A DNA stretch of 45,671 nucleotides from positions 1 through 45,671 of the forward strand of contig LCPQ01000002.1 in NCBI GenBank assembly GCA_001003705.1. The letters are read 5' to 3'. A program made the translations under genes and the position numbers. This DNA comes from Parcubacteria group bacterium GW2011_GWA2_48_9 (GTDB taxonomy: Bacteria; Patescibacteriota; Patescibacteriia; UBA10025). Position 1 is the first letter of the stretch; each line of letters begins with the position of its first letter. Positions 24,065-33,400 of the stretch are shown here, one piece after another. Below the pieces are notes generated by a model. That model searched no databases, was not told where the DNA came from, and saw nothing but the letters and a program-made list of their open reading frames with translations.

Positions 24065-25204
24065 ATGATTCGTTTTCATATCACAAAAAAATCGAAGAAA
24101 AGCAATGCACGCTTAGGGTTACTGAAAACACCACATGGAGCTATTGAGACCCCTGCATTGATTCCTGTGGCGACACAAGCCGTGGTGAAAGCGCTCACCA
24201 CCGAGGAAGTTGTGCAGACTGGCACACAAGCGCTGATCGCTAATACATTTCACCTGCACCTTAAGCCGGGAGAAAAGATCGTGAAACGGCACGGAGGGCT
24301 GCATCGATTCATGCGCTGGCAGCGGCCGCTCATGACCGACTCGGCCGGCTACCAAGTATTCAGCTTGGGGTTCGGCATGGACCATAAAGTCGGTAAGATT
24401 CTCAAAAAACGGTCAGAAAACAAAGTTTCCCATCCGAGTGCCCAGCCGCAAAACGTGAAGATTACCGAAACGGGCGTCCATTTCCGTTCGCCAGTTGACG
24501 GTTCGCCGCTCTTCATTGGTCCGAAGGAGTCGATTCGCATCCAGGAATCCCTTGGTGCTGATATTATTTTCGCGTTTGACGAATGCACTCCGCCGACTGC
24601 CAGCCACGCGTATACGGAAAAATCATTGGAGAGGACGCATCGGTGGGCAGAGCAGTGTTTGGAATATAAAAAAACCAAGCAAGCGTTGTTTGGCATTGTC
24701 CAAGGTGGGAGGTTCAAGGATTTGCGTGTCGAAAGCGCGAAAATGGTTGCGGGCTTGCCGTTCGACGGATTCGGGATCGGGGGGGAGTTCGGTGGTGATA
24801 AAAAAAGAATGATGCACATGATCAGGTGGGTCATTGATGAGTTGCCGGAAGACAAACCGCGCCACCTACTCGGCATCGGGTACCTCGAGGATATTCCGAA
24901 AGTTATCAAATCGGGCGTGGACACGTTTGACTGCATCGTCCCCACTCATTTTGCCCGGCACGGGGCCGCGTTTACTTCTGTTGGGCAGTTAGATATGCGG
25001 AAAAAGATATTTCTCAACGATACAAAACCGCTTGATCCCCGTTGTGCGTGCGAGGTTTGCCAGACGTATTCGCGTGGTTATATCACCCATTTACTGCGTG
25101 CGAAGGAAATCACGCCGCTACGGCTTTTGACGTCTCATAACCTGTTTTTCTTTAACACGTTTGTTGCTAGAATACGGGAGGGAATACGGCAGGGGATTAT
25201 ATAA
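24065..25204 (+). CDS. tgt: tRNA-guanine transglycosylase (queuosine salvage type)
   Basis: Exchanges G34 of GUN-anticodon tRNAs for a 7-deazaguanine base. 379 aa. Asp92 (MTDSAGYQVFSL), FAFDECTPP, Asp289 nucleophile (GVDTFDCIVPTHFARHG) and the zinc site C327-A-C329-x2-C332 with His358 are present. Two departures from the usual bacterial enzyme: DSGGYQ is DSAGYQ, and GGLAVGE is GGEFGGD, which puts Gly243 where Zymomonas TGT has Val233 and eukaryal TGT has Gly. A wider pocket that takes queuine rather than preQ1 is therefore inferred. It pairs with yhhQ 107 bases downstream and no queuosine synthesis genes are present. Confidence 0.93.
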   Translation: MIRFHITKKSKKSNARLGLLKTPHGAIETPALIPVATQAVVKALTTEEVVQTGTQALIANTFHLHLKPGEKIVKRHGGLHRFMRWQRPLMTDSAGYQVFSLGFGMDHKVGKILKKRSENKVSHPSAQPQNVKITETGVHFRSPVDGSPLFIGPKESIRIQESLGADIIFAFDECTPPTASHAYTEKSLERTHRWAEQCLEYKKTKQALFGIVQGGRFKDLRVESAKMVAGLPFDGFGIGGEFGGDKKRMMHMIRWVIDELPEDKPRHLLGIGYLEDIPKVIKSGVDTFDCIVPTHFARHGAAFTSVGQLDMRKKIFLNDTKPLDPRCACEVCQTYSRGYITHLLRAKEITPLRLLTSHNLFFFNTFVARIREGIRQGII

Positions 25205-25217
25205 CTTGCTGCTCATC

Positions 25218-25281
25218 GCGCGTCCACGGCGGGGCGCGCTCATTGGAAAAAAGAACCGAGCGCAGGCGGCTCTGCCTGCGC
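25218..25281. repeat. Two GC-rich hairpins between tgt and yhhQ
   Basis: GCGCG (25218-25222) with CGCGC (25235-25239), and GCGCAGGC (25260-25267) with GCCTGCGC (25274-25281). No T-tract follows, so termination is doubtful. Confidence 0.5.
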
Positions 25282-25311
25282 GACAACGCCAAATGACGCT
25301 ATATTAATAAT

Positions 25312-25974
25312 ATGAAATTCAAATACTTTGACATCATCCTCGGGCTGTTCGTCGCCGTTTTACTGATTTCCAACGTTGCGTCGACCAAGATAGTCCAATT
25401 CGGGCCGTTTACGTTCGATGGTGGAACGATTTTATTTCCCTTGGTGTATATTTTTGGGGATATACTCACGGAAGTATATGGATTCAGAGCGGCCCGGCGG
25501 GTCATATGGACAGGTTTCTTCGGTGCGCTGCTGATGTCGGTTGTTTTCATTGTTGTCGGGAAACTGCCCGCTGCAGCCGACTGGAATAACCAGGATGCCT
25601 ACAATGCCATACTCGGCCTTACGCCGCGAATAGTTGTCGCATCGTTAATCGCGTACTTCGCAGGGGAGTTTTCAAACTCCGTAACGTTAGCGAAGATGAA
25701 AATTGCCACAAAAGGAAAGTGGTTATGGTCAAGGACAATTGGTTCTACGCTCATCGGACAAGTTGTGGATACAGGATTATTTATTCTGGTCGCGTTTTGG
25801 GGCGTGTTACCGAACGAACTTATTTGGACACTCATTGTTTCAAATTATCTTTTCAAAGTCGGCGTAGAGGTTGTATTTACTCCCGCGACGTACGGTATCG
25901 TCGGGTTCTTGAAGAGGCGAGAGGGAGTGGATGCGTTTGATGAGGGAACGAAGTTTAGTCCGTTTAATGGATAG
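25312..25974 (+). CDS. yhhQ: Queuosine precursor transporter YhhQ (VUT family)
   Basis: Inner-membrane uptake protein for queuosine precursors, 220 aa, about six membrane helices. Marks: ISNVASTKIVQFGPFTFDGG, PLVYIFGDILTEVYGF, and FEVVFTPATY-like end (VEVVFTPATYGIVGFLKRREG). Family members import preQ0, preQ1 or queuine. Next to tgt, it completes a two-gene salvage route: import the base, then insert it into tRNA. Confidence 0.92.
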   Translation: MKFKYFDIILGLFVAVLLISNVASTKIVQFGPFTFDGGTILFPLVYIFGDILTEVYGFRAARRVIWTGFFGALLMSVVFIVVGKLPAAADWNNQDAYNAILGLTPRIVVASLIAYFAGEFSNSVTLAKMKIATKGKWLWSRTIGSTLIGQVVDTGLFILVAFWGVLPNELIWTLIVSNYLFKVGVEVVFTPATYGIVGFLKRREGVDAFDEGTKFSPFNG

Positions 25975-26018
25975 CACATTTGTCGTAGGGTAATACAGCG
26001 ATAACGCTCTGTTACTCC

Positions 26019-26109
26019 GTCATCCTGAACCATGTGCTGATGAATATCAGTATTGTTTCAGGATCTAGTTTGTTGAACACACTAGATTCCGGATCAAGTC
26101 CGGAATGAC
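26019..26109. repeat. Triple-hairpin dispersed repeat, copy 2
   Basis: 91 bp, GTCAT..ATGAC. Hairpin A TCCTGAA/TTCAGGA, middle stem GGATCTAGT/ACTAGATTCC (one bulge) and hairpin TTCCGGA/TCCGGAA. The middle stem differs in sequence from copy 1 but keeps pairing. Confidence 0.75.
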
Positions 26110-26139
26110 AAATGCGCGTACTGCGACTTCAGAATGCGA

Positions 26140-26163
26140 AAAAAGCAATAGAGGTTGCTTTTT
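26140..26163 (+). terminator. Hairpin terminator overlapping the next promoter
   Basis: AAAAAGCAA (26140-26148), loop tagagg, TTGCTTTTT (26155-26163). Its right arm is the -35 of the downstream gene. Confidence 0.55.
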
Positions 26164-26183
26164 AGACATTTTTGTGCTATAAT
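26155..26183 (+). promoter_or_regulatory. Promoter of the C39 surface-protein gene
   Basis: TTGCTT (26155-26160), 17 bases, perfect TATAAT (26178-26183); A-rich leader of about 40 nt to ATG 26229. Confidence 0.65.
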
Positions 26184-26228
26184 ATGAATACAAAATAAAA
26201 ATAAAAACCAATATCCGAAGCAACCTAC

Positions 26229-28112
26229 ATGAAGTGGCTCCGGGACGTAAAAGTTAGAAACATTATCATTTGGAGCGCTGTTGATGCAGTGCTGCTTTTT
26301 GGTACGGCTGGCTTCTGGTTTGGCACATCAGCACCGGCCGCTTCCGTATCTGTAGATATGATAGGGGAGTATCTGTCACCCATGTCTGACATCCGTATCA
26401 CATTTTCCCGGCCGTTCAGCCGAAAACTCATTGCGCACATCGAACCTGCAGTGGCTGGCAACTGGACGTATGAGGATTTCATGTATGGAAACCATCTTGC
26501 GCGGACGATGATTTTTACCCCTGAAGTTTCACTGGCCCCAGAGACGGACTATCGGCTCGTATTAAAAGACGTAAGGAACGCCCTCACTCCAAGCGCGGGT
26601 GGCGAATTTTTTTCATATACGTATTTGACACCCCCTGTCCCCAAAGTCGTTTCCGTCATGCCCGAGGCCGAGTACATCATGTCGCCTCACGAAGGTTGGA
26701 CGGTCACTCTCGACCAGTCCAATGAAGGGCTGGCCGCGTTTGAGTATGTATTTGAACCAGAGGTGGCATTCGAACAAGCCACTGATGGGTCAAAAAAAAC
26801 TACCACATTGAAGCCGACGGAACTTCTGAAACAAGGAACTACGTATTCATTGAAGGTATATAGGCGTAAGGTTCAGTATTTTATCGCGTCGGGCGAAGTA
26901 GCTCGACAGGACGACCCTGTGGAGGTGTTTAATGGTAAATGGAAAACCACCGATGCCCCGGGCATCACAGCATTTTCTCCCACCGGCACCGGTATCCGGC
27001 GCAATTCGCGCATAACCGTACAATTTTCAGAAGCGATGGACCGGCAGTCGGTGTTTGACGGCATGAAGATTGATCCGGCACTGACAGGCGAATGGAAGTT
27101 CAATGAAACGAATACCGGATTTACCTATACAGGTTCGCCGGCACTTGAAACTACCTACACGGTGACGATTCCGGCAGGCACGAAAACGCTGATTGGTGGG
27201 TATTTAGAAGAAGACGCTGTGTATACCTTCACAACGATAGGAAAAGCGGTTGTCACGCGTTTTTCCCCTACGAACGATGCGAAAGGCGCAAGTGTTGGCA
27301 GTACGGTGCAAGTAACGTTTGACCAACAGGTGGACCACGCATCTGCCGAAGGAAAGTTTTCTATTTTCCCGAGCGTAGATGGTGCTTTTTCCTGGGACGG
27401 CAACGCGATGACTTTTCATCCATCAGCCCAGCTGGCATTTAATACGCCGTATACCGTGACTGTTAGCTCCGGAGTGCGGAGCCTCGAAGCGCTGAATTCT
27501 GCACAGGATTTTTCCGCGTCGTTTACTACCGAGCTTTCACAGACCAAGTTAGCCGTACCGTTTCATCGCCAAGAGCGGCCTTTATCATGCGAAGCAGCGG
27601 CCCTGCTCATGGCGCTTGTCTCAAAGGGTGTGAATGTCACAGAGTCAACGTTGATCGAACAAATTGGGTACGATCGGACTCCGCATGTGGGCAACGTTTG
27701 GGGCAATCCGCACGTCGGGTTTGTCGGAGACTACTACGGCAGGCAGTCGACCACCGGCTACGGCGTGTATTGGGAGCCCATCTCCCGCGTCGCGAACCTG
27801 TATCGCACGAGCCGTTGGTTTGCGAACGGAACGATTCAGGATTTAACAGCGGAAATACAGAAAGGCAATCCCGTGGTTGTATGGGGCAACGCCGGATCGG
27901 GCAAGCGGGTTGATTGGCGAACACCGGACGGCGGCACGGTCATAGCTATCAACGGTGAACATACCCGTGTCGTTTCCGGCTTCGTCGGTTCCGCAAGTAA
28001 TCCGACGGAAATTATCGTGGTTGACCCTCTGTATGGCGAGCGGTACTATACAGCGTCGTCTTTCGAGGCGAACTGGTCGACGCTGGGGAAAGCCGGCGTC
28101 GTCGTCGAGTAG
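26229..28112 (+). CDS. Surface protein with Ig-like (Big_5) repeats and a C39-family peptidase domain
   Basis: 627 aa. A membrane anchor at about residues 11-33 is followed by a series of beta-sandwich domains of Big_5 type; repeat phrases are ITVQFSEAMDRQSVFDG and VQVTFDQQVDHASAEG with VTIPAGTKTLIGG/VTVSSGVRSLEAL. The C-terminal C39_2-like domain (about 440-627) keeps Cys454 (LSCEAAALLMAL), His578 (INGEHTRVVSGF) and Asp599 (VVDPLYGERYY), so it should be an active cysteine peptidase outside the cell, or a crosslink hydrolase. Substrate unknown. A second C39_2 protein is at 36895. Confidence 0.85.
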   Translation: MKWLRDVKVRNIIIWSAVDAVLLFGTAGFWFGTSAPAASVSVDMIGEYLSPMSDIRITFSRPFSRKLIAHIEPAVAGNWTYEDFMYGNHLARTMIFTPEVSLAPETDYRLVLKDVRNALTPSAGGEFFSYTYLTPPVPKVVSVMPEAEYIMSPHEGWTVTLDQSNEGLAAFEYVFEPEVAFEQATDGSKKTTTLKPTELLKQGTTYSLKVYRRKVQYFIASGEVARQDDPVEVFNGKWKTTDAPGITAFSPTGTGIRRNSRITVQFSEAMDRQSVFDGMKIDPALTGEWKFNETNTGFTYTGSPALETTYTVTIPAGTKTLIGGYLEEDAVYTFTTIGKAVVTRFSPTNDAKGASVGSTVQVTFDQQVDHASAEGKFSIFPSVDGAFSWDGNAMTFHPSAQLAFNTPYTVTVSSGVRSLEALNSAQDFSASFTTELSQTKLAVPFHRQERPLSCEAAALLMALVSKGVNVTESTLIEQIGYDRTPHVGNVWGNPHVGFVGDYYGRQSTTGYGVYWEPISRVANLYRTSRWFANGTIQDLTAEIQKGNPVVVWGNAGSGKRVDWRTPDGGTVIAINGEHTRVVSGFVGSASNPTEIIVVDPLYGERYYTASSFEANWSTLGKAGVVVE

Positions 28113-28244
28113 CACGCCAATTAAGCCTAGAGCCAAGAGCTTAGAGCAAAGAGCCAGATAGCAAGCCCGCATGTCAGCACGCCAGCAAATCAGTTAAAGA
28201 TTTCAGATTTGTATATTCGTAGGGATTCGTAAATTCGTAAGACA

Positions 28245-29993
28245 ATGAGTGAACAGCATCCACAACAAACTTGCCCTCACTGCGGATACCCGGTGGAAAT
28301 TGCCGAGCATGCTCCGGGGTGTCCGAATGCTGTAGAGCAGATAGCAGCAATTGAACAAGCAGATACTGTCGTCGTAGACATTCCAGAGAGTGTGTCTCCA
28401 ACCGAAGGTCCCCAGGGAGATGGGAAAATCCTTGAATCATCAGGCACTCCTGGTATTTCCACAGAAACGAAAGAAGCTCGTGACTCGGCAATTCAAAAGA
28501 TAAAGAGAGCGGCAAGGCGCCTAGTGCTTTGGGGCATGATTTATGGTTCGGCGCTTACCACATTGGATTCCCCGTCAAAACAGCCGCAAGAGCAGCTCCG
28601 AGAAAAGCAGTCTCTGAGCGAGTACCATGTTGCGAAAGACAAGCAACGTGACAGTGAGCAGTCCCCCTTTACCATAACACCAGAAAAGTACGAAGAGCTA
28701 CGGGCTACGTATAACGCCCGCATCGAAACATTTACCAAACAAGTTGAAAATGCAAAACATGACCTCGACTACTTAAAGAGTATCTATGGCGATGATCTTA
28801 TTAATGTCTATATTTCGATGGCCCGTGACGCAGTGGCCAAAGGAGACATAACCGATCAAGATTCGATCGAGAGCAAGGTTGATCTTGTGACGACGGGATT
28901 CGAAGAGTTCGGCATTACCTCAGAACACTTGAAGCAAATCTGCCGTTCTACTTTCCCGAAAAATTGGGTGCTGAATGAAGTCGATTCGATCATCTACACT
29001 GGGTCGGAAAACCAACCAGATAGTGCTGAATATCTCCAACATACTCCTAAAAGTACTGACTGGACGACCATGGCGGTAGCCCGCTTGAAGGATCACGGCG
29101 TAACTTCCATCGATGTATCGCCTCACACTGAATTCGATCCATTATTTGAGAATCTTGCTCATGAGCTTGGTCATGCCAATGATTGGAGAAGTAATAACAA
29201 CCTTACAGCCGATCAGCGCATGCAGCTATTTGCTGAAGTGACGAGACGATACACCGAAGGTGAAAATGTTTTTTATTCGGACTATGTTGAGACTAAAAAC
29301 GACTTAAATAAAAAAGTGAAAGAATTCTGGGCGGAAATCTGCGCGGCGTATTTTATTAACCCAGATCAGCTAAGAGCCGAACACCCTGAAGATTTTGCCC
29401 TTGTTGACAAGTGGGTGAAGCTAGAAGATCCTGGATTTAATGCGGCTGAGAAGGCAACGGAGAGAAATGAGATGTATAACCAGTACTCCAGTGAGTTTAA
29501 GAAACAGCAGTGGCAAGCGACGTATGCGGCACTTCCTGAAGCAGTGAGAAGCGAATTGGAGAGCTTACCGGAGCAAATCGCATGCGATGCCCAACGCGAC
29601 GGTTTTTTCAGCGGTGATGGCTCTTATAACCCGCACGCAATTGTTCAAGAGGTCTTTGCGCGCCATCATATTCAAAAAGAGCCAGACTGGAGGTTGGTGA
29701 GCGAAATAAGCAACCGTATCAGCGAAGCTGGGAACAAGAATGGCGACATGTGGAAAGGACAATTCGAAAATGAACTGATGGAATCAATGTCACCTGAAGC
29801 ACGCAACGAATTGAGCGCCTATCTCGGGCAAATACAAAAAGAATTTGCAAAAACATCAGGTACTGAGAATGACTCATTTGACTGGGATGCCATAGACAAG
29901 CAAATGCAAAAAGACCTGGCAGCCTTTCGCGAAAAATACGACGTCAAATGTACTCTTGAAACACTATATAACTGGGTATTCTACCGCTTATGA
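28245..29993 (+). CDS. Zinc-finger membrane zincin metalloprotease, unknown family
   Basis: 582 aa. N-terminal CCHC finger: CPHC (Cys10, Cys13), His22, Cys26. Basic stretch and a hydrophobic segment (about 91-108, LVLWGMIYGSALTTL) suggest one membrane helix with the finger in the cytoplasm, then coiled-coil-like helices. HELGH (306-310) is the zinc-metallopeptidase motif and Glu364 in EFWAEICAAYF fits the third zinc ligand of gluzincins. The C-terminal part is helical. The stop overlaps the next ATG (ATGA). The finger DNA is identical over 66 bp to the gene at 30450. Leader words such as ATTCGTAAATTCGTAAG precede the ATG. No family recognised. Confidence 0.8.
   Translation: MSEQHPQQTCPHCGYPVEIAEHAPGCPNAVEQIAAIEQADTVVVDIPESVSPTEGPQGDGKILESSGTPGISTETKEARDSAIQKIKRAARRLVLWGMIYGSALTTLDSPSKQPQEQLREKQSLSEYHVAKDKQRDSEQSPFTITPEKYEELRATYNARIETFTKQVENAKHDLDYLKSIYGDDLINVYISMARDAVAKGDITDQDSIESKVDLVTTGFEEFGITSEHLKQICRSTFPKNWVLNEVDSIIYTGSENQPDSAEYLQHTPKSTDWTTMAVARLKDHGVTSIDVSPHTEFDPLFENLAHELGHANDWRSNNNLTADQRMQLFAEVTRRYTEGENVFYSDYVETKNDLNKKVKEFWAEICAAYFINPDQLRAEHPEDFALVDKWVKLEDPGFNAAEKATERNEMYNQYSSEFKKQQWQATYAALPEAVRSELESLPEQIACDAQRDGFFSGDGSYNPHAIVQEVFARHHIQKEPDWRLVSEISNRISEAGNKNGDMWKGQFENELMESMSPEARNELSAYLGQIQKEFAKTSGTENDSFDWDAIDKQMQKDLAAFREKYDVKCTLETLYNWVFYRL
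28269..28334 (+). repeat. 66-bp perfect direct repeat, copy 1 (zinc-finger coding)
   Basis: Identical base for base to 30474-30539; encodes the CCHC finger of both proteins in the same frame. Confidence 0.95.
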
Positions 29994-30433
29994 AAATCAC
30001 AATCACCGGTAAGCAAATGCATGCCGAGGTCGCGCTGCAGGATACTGGCGTGGAGATATATACCAAAAGCTATCTATTGTATAAGTCCTTAAGGACGCTT
30101 TTCGATACTTTTTTCAACAAAGGAATTGAAACGTTTGCGAGCTCGCATGGAAGTGCTGGAAAGAACATTTCTCTCGAAAGGAAAACTGTTATTAAAGACG
30201 ATCTTGATTTTGAACAGGCCGTAGTTGGTTATCTCGGAAGAGTTTTCGGCACAGAAAACGTCTCAATTGATGGGGCAGAACCAGAGAAGCAGGAACTGAA
30301 AAATAAGATCCGCCGTGAGGTAAATCAGTACAGTACCGACCCATCAGTTCATGGAGTTATCCCAGCAATAAATGCGGGTGTGGAAAAGCTGAGCGTTAAC
30401 CAGTTAAAGGAGCTCATGAACGATTTGAAGTAG
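29990..30433 (+). CDS. 147-aa protein coupled to the zincin, unknown
   Basis: Start ATG 29990 overlaps the upstream stop by the ATGA arrangement, which implies translational coupling. No signal or membrane helix. Sequence: beta-like MKITITGKQMHAEV, an aromatic helix (SYLLYKSLRTLFDTFF), then charged helices and a short C-terminal helix (VNQLKELMNDLK). It looks like a small soluble partner, either regulator or substrate, of one of the two large proteins. Its product has no recognised motif. Confidence 0.75.
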   Translation: MKITITGKQMHAEVALQDTGVEIYTKSYLLYKSLRTLFDTFFNKGIETFASSHGSAGKNISLERKTVIKDDLDFEQAVVGYLGRVFGTENVSIDGAEPEKQELKNKIRREVNQYSTDPSVHGVIPAINAGVEKLSVNQLKELMNDLK

Positions 30434-30435
30434 CG

Positions 30436-30441
30436 TATACT
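30436..30441 (+). promoter_or_regulatory. Probable -10 of the giant-protein gene
   Basis: TATACT 8 bases before ATG 30450; a leaderless mRNA is implied. No clear -35. The box starts just after the 147-aa gene's stop. Confidence 0.4.
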
Positions 30442-30449
30442 GAACATGT

Positions 30450-33400
30450 ATGGCTGAACAACAAGCACAAGCGACTTGCCCTCACTGCGGATACCCGGTG
30501 GAAATTGCCGAGCATGCTCCGGGGTGTCCGAATGCTGTAAAAGTTGAAGCGCAAGAAGCTCTCCAGGAGGCTCAAACCTCACCGAGTGAAGTCGCAGAGC
30601 AAAATCTCGAGGAAGCCATTATTGAGCGCCTAAAGTCGGCAAAAATTGAGCTCGAAGCCGAACTAACAAAGAGCGAATTATTACTACAAACTCTGTTTTC
30701 CGGTAAAGATTTAAGCCCCGATGAACAAACAAAGGCGGATGAAATTTTTGGTGGGTATGATCCAGAGGAAGCGCGTGAGTTGTATGAAAAGTTTAAAAAT
30801 GGATTACGGTATACTGAGGGGTATAAGGGCGCGGATGTCTGGTATAAATTACACAGGCACTTCGCAGAAGGAGATAAAGCACTTACTGAAAAGAACAGCC
30901 ACCTCGAGCAGGAGATTGCCTCGCTCGGCCAACAGTTAGATGCAGCAGAGCGGGCAGTTGCCGAGGCACAACGGGCATATGATGAATGGAACCAGGGTAT
31001 GGGGCTGAAGCGTTATTTTACGCAAGGGACAGGGCGCCGCTTGCATGGTGATGTTTCTGCGGCACAGGTAGAAGAAAAAAGAATCCGAGGTCAGCGTCAC
31101 GATGTACGCGGTGAGATTGACGAGCAACGCAGCTCGAGCTTTTACAATAGAGATGCGAAGAGCGACATTGATCATAGTGCATGGAGCAACTTCTACTACT
31201 ATGGAAGGCAGGAGATCACGGCTCGTCTGGAAGAGAAGCTGAAGGGTGAAGACGTTGAAAGCTACATCAAAAAAGAGCTGCCCACAGGTGGGTATCTTCG
31301 TCAGATAGTTGAAAGAGAAGCCGGGCCAATTTTAGAAGAGCTGGTAAGATCAGGTGCGCTAGATCCAGAGCGAGCCGAGGCCTTTCGCGCGAAGGTGGCG
31401 CAACTGATGGAGTACAGCATGCATCCGGAAGAGGAGGTACAATCTGAAACCTGGGCTATTCAACGCGAAGTAAGCGAGATTATAGACTCATGCAAAGCAA
31501 AGCAACTGCCCGATAACGTATCATCTAAATACTCGCCCCGAGATCTAGAATCCGCCTTACAAAGAATCAGGGAAGTGCCGCTAACTCCGAACAAAGATGA
31601 AAAAACGGCGAGCAATTATTACAGCACCATGCTGGCGAAATTCATCTCAACAGCATACGTCGAGGGACGATTAGCTCATGTTAGTGAGACTGTAGAAGCG
31701 GAGAGTACGCTTAAGCCGGATAGTCCATACAGGGAACAGATTACCACTCTCAGGATACGCAACAGCCGGCGCGACAAGTCGCTCGCGCCAGACGTCTTAA
31801 AGTTTCTCGAGATTGGGCCTGCGCGATGGCAAATAATGGGCAAGACCGCCATAGAGTCGGGTCTGGTAACCGAGGAGGAATGGAAACACCTCGAAGAGGC
31901 AATGATTGCCGAAGTTGGCTATGAGAACCTTGAACAGCCCGCCCGCAGTGCGGCGAGTGAAACTATAGTTGCACTACAACGTCTCGGTAATCCAGAGGCA
32001 CTGACGTATCTTGCAGACCACGCCCGGGTGAACGATTGGCGGCTCGAGGAGACCGGTGGCGCTATTGAAGCGGTCGCAAAGAACGCAAGCAGCGAGCAAC
32101 TCGAACGAATACTTCCGCGGCTTACACCGGAGGCACGTGTAATGATCACTGATGCGCAAAATGAAAACTCTCTTCTCAACAGTTTTACCGATACTACCGA
32201 TCCCAAAAGAGGGGATGTTATGCGTTGGAACTATCAGATGCGTGATTTGTACCCGGTACATTCCCGTATTGCTACCCAGCTACGTGCGAAGGACCCGGAC
32301 ACCGAACGGGTTCGTCATTACTACCTGGGGCGATTTGGGCGCGATGCAGATATTGGTGTTCAAACAGTTGAGAAAACGGCGCGGGAAGTCGGGGAGGATC
32401 CAAAGGCCACTCTTGAGGCATATCTCCAACATTTTTTGTCTTCACTCGTGCATGCAGACAGCTCCAATGTGTACATTTCGGAAAAAATACCAGACTTTGT
32501 CAAAGAGTATGCTCGCGTTTCCGAAACTGCTCCACGCGAGGCATGGGAGCTAATTAGTAAGCGAATGTTTGAGACTGACAAGTATACCCGCGAGCCCGAA
32601 AGTTTCATGAAGACGCTGGCAGAAGTGGCGGATGTCATCGGCGCGTCTCGAGCTGAGATGATGAAAAAGTCTCTTCCATTTCTCATGGGCCCTCTCAGAG
32701 AACGTGGAGCCAATGGGATCCAAAGCGTTGCGTACATCGATCAAATAGCGGCGGCATTTGGGGTGGATCGTGACGTAGTTACTGCAGCGTGCCTTTCGGA
32801 GATTCCACGTGGGGGTCAATGGCGATCACATAATACCTCAACCGAGGATACCATCTACCAAACACTGGGCTCCTCGCCGGATCGTGATATTGGCCGCCTG
32901 GCGTCACAATTTGGAAAGGAGTTTTTAGCGCTTTCTCAAGGAGACACTGACTCACTCGCTGAGTTGTTCCGCCGCGGCTCGCTACAGGCGTCTGGGGAAG
33001 AGCGGACTCGCCTCCTGAGGTCGATCACGAAGGTCCAGCGGCCGAGTGCAGTGGATTTTTTGCCAAAGCTAACAAAGGCATGGGCTGGTTCGTCAGTCGA
33101 TGGAGCGCAGGTATCCGATGTGATAGAACAGTTTATCATTTGTGATGGGCTTGGCATTCGTGCAAAACGTACCCCTGAGGGAGTAGCAACGCAAGACGAG
33201 AATACTGAGACGAGCTTGCAGGGATTAGAGTCCGGGTTTCTGGTACATATCCGGGAAGCGCTGGCCAGGGACGCCCAGGGGGTCCTCGACCATGCCAACC
33301 GCCGTCTCTTGAAGAAGCTTTTTGGAGAGGAACAGATTGAGAAATTTCTCGCCGCTTTACCAAAAGCTTCTGACGAAAGACGAAATGCTTTTACCCACAA

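Noticed and set aside
28269-30539. 66-bp repeat as phage or integron attachment sites
   Set aside because: Both copies are coding in the same frame at the start of genes, and no integrase is present.
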